64,000 nt of DNA from Tubiluchus corallicola (taxonomy: Eukaryota > Priapulida > Priapulimorpha > Priapulimorphida > Tubiluchidae), in NCBI GenBank assembly GCA_030141605.1, contig JAQGDQ010002367.1:436501-500500 (forward strand). Reading direction: 5' to 3'. This document shows, one piece after another, positions 60,033 through 64,000 of the stretch (its first letter is position 1; the number at the start of each line of letters is the position of its first letter). The notes below the pieces were generated by a model. It was not told the DNA's origin. It ran no database searches and saw nothing but the letters and a program-made list of their open reading frames with translations. Both the position numbers and the translations under genes were made by a program.

Positions 60033-61420
60033 TATTAGATAAGTTATTCCACTATGGCATTAGAGGGGTCGCATACTCATGGTTTGTTAATTACCTCAAG
60101 GACCGAACTCAAGCAGTCAGATGTAACAATGTTCTTTCTAACGAAGTAATAGTCACACACGGAGTACCCCAGGGATCGATTTTGGGACCTCTGTTGTTTT
60201 CAATATACATTAATGACTTACAAAACTGTATTACTGACAATGGCAATGTCTTCCAATTTGCTGATGACACAAGTGTTTTTTCAAGATCAACAGCAAGTTA
60301 CTTGACATTAACATTATTAATAGTGAACTCAGTAAAATTACAGCCTGGTTTAAAATCAATAAATTAGCACTAAACTCACCTAAAACTAAATACATTTTAT
60401 TCAGAGCTCGTAACAAACCCATAAATATGAACAGTATTATAAAAATTGGTGGTAATGCTGTAGAACAAGTAAGCGAAATGAAGTTCCTAGGTGTTATGTT
60501 AAATGAACACCTAGATTGGAAACCACACTTAAACATGATTCATTCTAAAATTGCTAAAACATCGGGTTAATCAGTCGAGTTAAACATTGTTTTACAAAAT
60601 AACACCTAATCACTCTTTATAATTGTCTAGTACTGCCATACTTGACCTACTGTAATATACTTTGGGGGCACATCTACCTTTCAACTCTAGTTAAAATAAA
60701 CTCTCTACAACGTAAATTTATAAGATTGATAGCTAATTTGAACAAGCGTGAACATGTAGGTCTTAATCTTTTTAAGAATTATTCTATCCTAGTGCTAAAT
60801 GATCTAATAAACCTGAATACCGCTGTGTACATCTACAAAACTAAACATAAACTTCACCCCGCTTTCTTTTTAAACCCATTATCTATTAACGTAAGACATT
60901 ACTCAACAAGATTTAACGAATTTCGTATTAAGTATTGCAGGACTGACGCGGCAAGGCACTTCATCACTAACACTGGCCCTAGACTTTGGAATAACAGCAA
61001 CGAATACATAAAAAATTCTCTATCTATAAATAACTTCAAAAGAAATTTTAAAAGTGAAATCTTTTCTAATTATACAGAATAAATCAATTTGATTAATTAT
61101 GCTGCTGTCCCTCTCAGAATCCATTGTGTTGCTGGCTATGTCAATTTTTACATTTCTATAGTTTATGTTACCTCATACAGATACCAACACATCTTTCTGT
61201 TCTCTATTAACCTTTCTTTCTACTCCTTTACTGCTCTTTTCTCTTACACTCAGTCCACATTCATTCGGGGTACTCTAAACAAGTAATTACTTCTTGAGTA
61301 CCCCACGGGTCATTTGCGGCTTGGCATCTTGTGCACATAATAATAAATATAATATTAAATACTTTTATGTACAATGCTGTAATGATCATTGTGGATATAT
61401 GTAATAAATAAATAAATAAG
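60033..61420 (+). mobile_element. 5'-truncated CR1/Jockey-like non-LTR retrotransposon
   Basis: Coding starts abruptly in the reverse transcriptase at LLDKLFHYGIRG, just after direct repeat A. Then come THGVPQGSILGPLLFSIYIN and FQFADDTSVF with intact FADD, then a frameshift near 60290. The thumb reads KFLGVMLNEHLDWKPHLN, and the C-terminal arm (60642-61082) includes NSLQRKFIRLIANLNKREH. The 3' end carries a (AATA)n tail at 61402-61418. Frameshifts near 60290 and 60570 make it inactive, although it is less decayed than the copies at 27-35 kb. Confidence 0.85.
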
Positions 61421-61523
61421 GTTCTTACAGTTAAAAGTGTCTGTGGGCTAAAGATGTGGCTGGTTTTGAGTCTAAAGAAAAGGGAGTTCTGCTTCTGCGC
61501 AATTGAATTTAGGTCAGAGCTAA

Positions 61524-61666
61524 TAGTGGATAGTACGTTGTATGAGCTGTGTGTAGCTGCCTACTGATGCTTGAGGAATGGCAAAGCTATTAAGAGTTTA
61601 TTTATAAAATGACACGTTTATTAAATATCAACACAATAAATATAATATATAGCAATGCCAAAGGCC
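61524..61666 (+). repeat. Direct repeat copy B (143 bp) inside the hAT element
   Basis: It matches copy A from TAGTGGATAGTA to ATGCCAAAGGCC, then continues into a GC-richer stretch (CTGATCTGACGGTCGATACG). About 100 bases separate the retroelement tail from this copy, so the pair is not a simple target duplication next to the tail. Confidence 0.85.
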
Positions 61667-62813
61667 CCTGATCTGACGGTCGATACGCTCCGGCTTCCAG
61701 GCTCGATCTGAGACTGAATTCCTGGGCTGACGGCTCCGCGCACTTTATATACGTACGCTCTGTGCCGCTGCTCGTTTCTTAGATCACGTAATCACGTGAC
61801 ACCACTCCTTAACTGGCTTCATCATACGAGCATCTATCAACATAATTATTTAACATAATCTACTGCTCTTAGCATAATTTAACAGGTTCTCTTTACTAAG
61901 CGCACACAGTTTGTTGTCAGTTGTCACAGGTTTACCGTGCACGGATCAATCTTGAACTGCGATATTTGTCTATTAGTAAGCAAAACATATTTTTTGTTTA
62001 GGTTTTTATGAATTTTATATATAAACTTTCGTATGTTTGTTTATTTAAAATTACAACATTAAAATTACATATATTTGTTTTATTTTACACAAAATTAAAA
62101 CAATAGCTAAAAATTTTCTGCAGCAGCACCACCACTAATTTTAGCTACGAGCCGCCAATGAAGTGGAGTAAATGTAGCCCTGTAATTATTTTGTTATTCA
62201 TTCTCTTAAACTCTATTTTGTTGTTTTTCGTGACTCACTGTATTGAATACTCTGCATGTGAACTGCAAACAAATGAAATAAAAAGAATTATAATGTTATT
62301 TAACCAATTAATTCAGATAATTAACACGTGCTAGTCTCCCTTTTGAATACAGTGGTCTCCCACATATCACATTCATAAGTCATTTATTTCACAAACACAT
62401 TAAAAATTTACAATTTTGTATACAAAAATATTGTGAAAGGGCCTACAATGAACATAATACAATTCATTTTTACTTCCCCCCCCATGTGAAAGTAAAAAAG
62501 TAATAAAATTATGAAAATTTTGAGGTGACTCATGTGATAAATAAAACATTTTGTGCTTCAGAGTGGAATGATAATTATAATGAATAAAGCTCACATATGG
62601 GATGACATAAAAGATAGAAAGACTATTACTAGTTAAAATATTAGTCATAAGATTAGGCATGCGCATAAACAAATTAAGATAACTGGTTTAAGATACAGTG
62701 AAAAAAATTACGCTTCCATAAGAAATCACTGCCCCTGCACTCAATAGGGAAACTTGCACTTGTTATTTATTCGACCCGATCTTACCAAGATTATGATATG
62801 CCATGGAAAGCCC

Positions 62814-62823
62814 TTTATTTAAA
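62814..62823 (+). promoter_or_regulatory. TATA-like box ahead of the candidate small secreted peptide gene
   Basis: TTTATTTAAA lies about 40 bases before the ATG at 62863. In AT-rich DNA this is weak support. Confidence 0.2.
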
Positions 62824-62862
62824 CTGGATTGATAATACAAAGTATTACTACGAAGACACTCG

Positions 62863-63042
62863 ATGAAAAACTTTATTGCCATGGTGTTTTTGATAAATGT
62901 TGTATTTGTAGAATTGCAGGTAAGCATATCTAGTCTCACCTCTTAGACGCGAGACCCTATGAACAGTTACGTCATATCATTACAGCATGATGTTGAACAT
63001 AATCATGATGAACACGATATACTGAACCTTACACACAAATAG
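62863..63042 (+). CDS. Candidate two-exon gene for a 37-aa secreted His/Asp/Glu-rich peptide
   Basis: Exon 1 (62863-62919) encodes MKNFIAMVFLINVVFVELQ, a signal-peptide-like segment, and ends at CAG followed by GTAAGCAT. A 66-base intron ends ATCATTACAG at 62985. Exon 2 (62986-63042) continues in phase 0 as HDVEHNHDEHDILNLTHK and then TAG. The mature part would be 18 residues, ten of them His, Asp or Glu, with a possible N-glycosylation site (NLT). I do not recognise a family. Chance open frames of this size are common, so the call rests on the splice-site pair, the leader and the composition. A longer gene using exon 1 with exons beyond the window is the main alternative. Confidence 0.3.
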
Positions 63043-64000
63043 TGGCTGTTTTTTCGTGTTTCGCTTCTTTTGCAAAAATAGCTGCTACAGCATAATGCGA
63101 TGATTTTTTCTTGAACCATTTCATTTCTGATAGTCTTGGCTCAGTTATTAAATATCAACTTTGTCTTTTAATTGCCCTCTATATAGTATCTATATTAGTA
63201 CTTTGTTAGTAAATGCACTGATCTGATAAGTTGTTCTGTCTCGGATCTTTACCAGTCAAGAATGCAACAAGACTGAAATGCTACTAAAACATGAACTTAA
63301 ATGCAATGAATGTTCATTTTGTGGATCAACTCAGAGAGGAATCACTACTTGCCGGTTTAACATCAGATTTACTGTAAATAAAGTGCCAAAGCATAGTGGT
63401 TATTAGAGATCAAGGTCTCTAGAGAGGTCAAGAAATTGTAAGGCCAGTTTTCCAAGGTTTAATGAGAAAAACCAATGGGTTCAAAACTGGTTTTGCTAAG
63501 ATAAAACCCTAGAATGTAACTAAAAGTGTGTGCTGTGGTCCACATATTAAATTACCAATGGACAAAACATAAACACGACAAATTTGTCCTTCAAATACAC
63601 GTTTATAAAACTACAGCTTCTTTTCATGTATTGCAATATGGCATTACAGAACTGCAGAGATCTGAGGAATAGATTGTGCATAAATCTTCAAACACTGATA
63701 GCAGTCTGGTGTATTGTGGTTTGATTCTCAGATTATATCACTCTCAAAACTAAATGTTACAGACTCATGCAATTATTGTTTGTTCTGTTCTATATATATT
63801 AACAACATATTCATTAATTGTACCACATTAAGAAATTGAAATTACAGCATTACAATGGATGATTAAACAGGGTAACATAGTAATTCATGCTAATCGTAGA
63901 CTAAGCATAGTATATTTGCCAGTAAAATGTTACAGAATTTCTGAAGCCTTTGCCACAATTACTTCATGTGCTAGAAAACTAGAATAATCTTTGCAGATAC
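63043..64000. other. Window end, nothing recognised
   Basis: AT-rich sequence with no exon, TIR or RNA gene I can support. AATAAA at about 63377 is isolated. Confidence 0.5.

Larger units (their letters stand above)
59608..62168. mobile_element. hAT-like element, 2545 bp, with 8-bp target duplication and nested retroelement
   Basis: The element spans 59616-62160. The left end CAGTGGCGGTTCGTG and inverted right end CATTGGCGGCTCGTA are imperfect TIRs. The word AGTGGT recurs at both ends about 24 bases in. The 8-bp word AAGTGGAG flanks it at 59608-59615 and 62161-62168. This end type and 8-bp duplication are the hAT signature. It carries no transposase. Its inside is interrupted by a reverse-transcriptase fragment at 60033-61420, so it grew by a later insertion. 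Confidence 0.85.

Overview
The window is AT-rich animal (metazoan) nuclear DNA. The evidence is long multi-exon genes with GT-AG and GC-AG introns, the NMD endonuclease SMG6 with a C-terminal PIN domain, a secreted pancreatic-type lipase, tRNA-derived SINE-like repeats, non-LTR retrotransposon remnants and hAT-like transposons. Base composition and repeat content point to an invertebrate. I cannot name a phylum from sequence alone.

Layout. (1) 1-23,589 (+): SMG6, 25 exons, with the 5' end outside the window. Its introns carry a tRNA-Arg-like SINE, a 71-bp tandem repeat, an 8-bp-TSD hAT-type MITE, a hammerhead-like core beside a 36-bp palindrome, and a tRNA-Gly-like SINE. (2) 25,387-26,421 (-): an intronless WDR45/WIPI4 coding region, convergent with SMG6. 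(3) about 26.9-35.8 kb: a transposon nest between the divergent genes WDR45 and VPS41. It holds a decayed (+) non-LTR element, two tandem TIR elements, an RTE-like 3' fragment, a roughly 3.8-kb (-) CR1/Jockey-like element whose ORF1 has an RRM-like part followed by a KH-type RNA-binding domain, and a short 3' fragment of another non-LTR element. (4) 36,087-38,639 (+): VPS41, also intronless within the CDS. (5) 38.6-42.7 kb: non-coding, with an inverted pair of tRNA-Thr-like modules and a long fold-back element. (6) 42,739-53,089 (+): an 11-exon pancreatic-lipase-family gene, complete and in frame (484 aa), whose stop codon lies inside the first unit of a 26-bp minisatellite. (7) 53.1-62.2 kb: repeats, including a dimeric tandem repeat, a TA-flanked MITE, and a 2.5-kb hAT-like element with a matching 8-bp target duplication that carries a nested 5'-truncated retrotransposon. 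(8) 62.8-63.04 kb: a tentative two-exon gene for a 37-aa secreted His/Asp/Glu-rich peptide. The rest to 64,000 shows nothing I can support.

The genes are functionally unrelated housekeeping or secretory genes: mRNA decay (SMG6), autophagy (WDR45), endolysosomal fusion in the HOPS complex (VPS41) and extracellular lipid hydrolysis (lipase). There is no operon-like logic. Two intronless coding regions (WDR45, VPS41) sit directly beside intron-rich genes, and each has a strong 3' splice acceptor just upstream of its ATG. That implies a 5'-UTR intron or spliced-leader trans-splicing. All exon boundaries were worked out by hand from splice sites, reading frame and recalled protein families. No database search was run.
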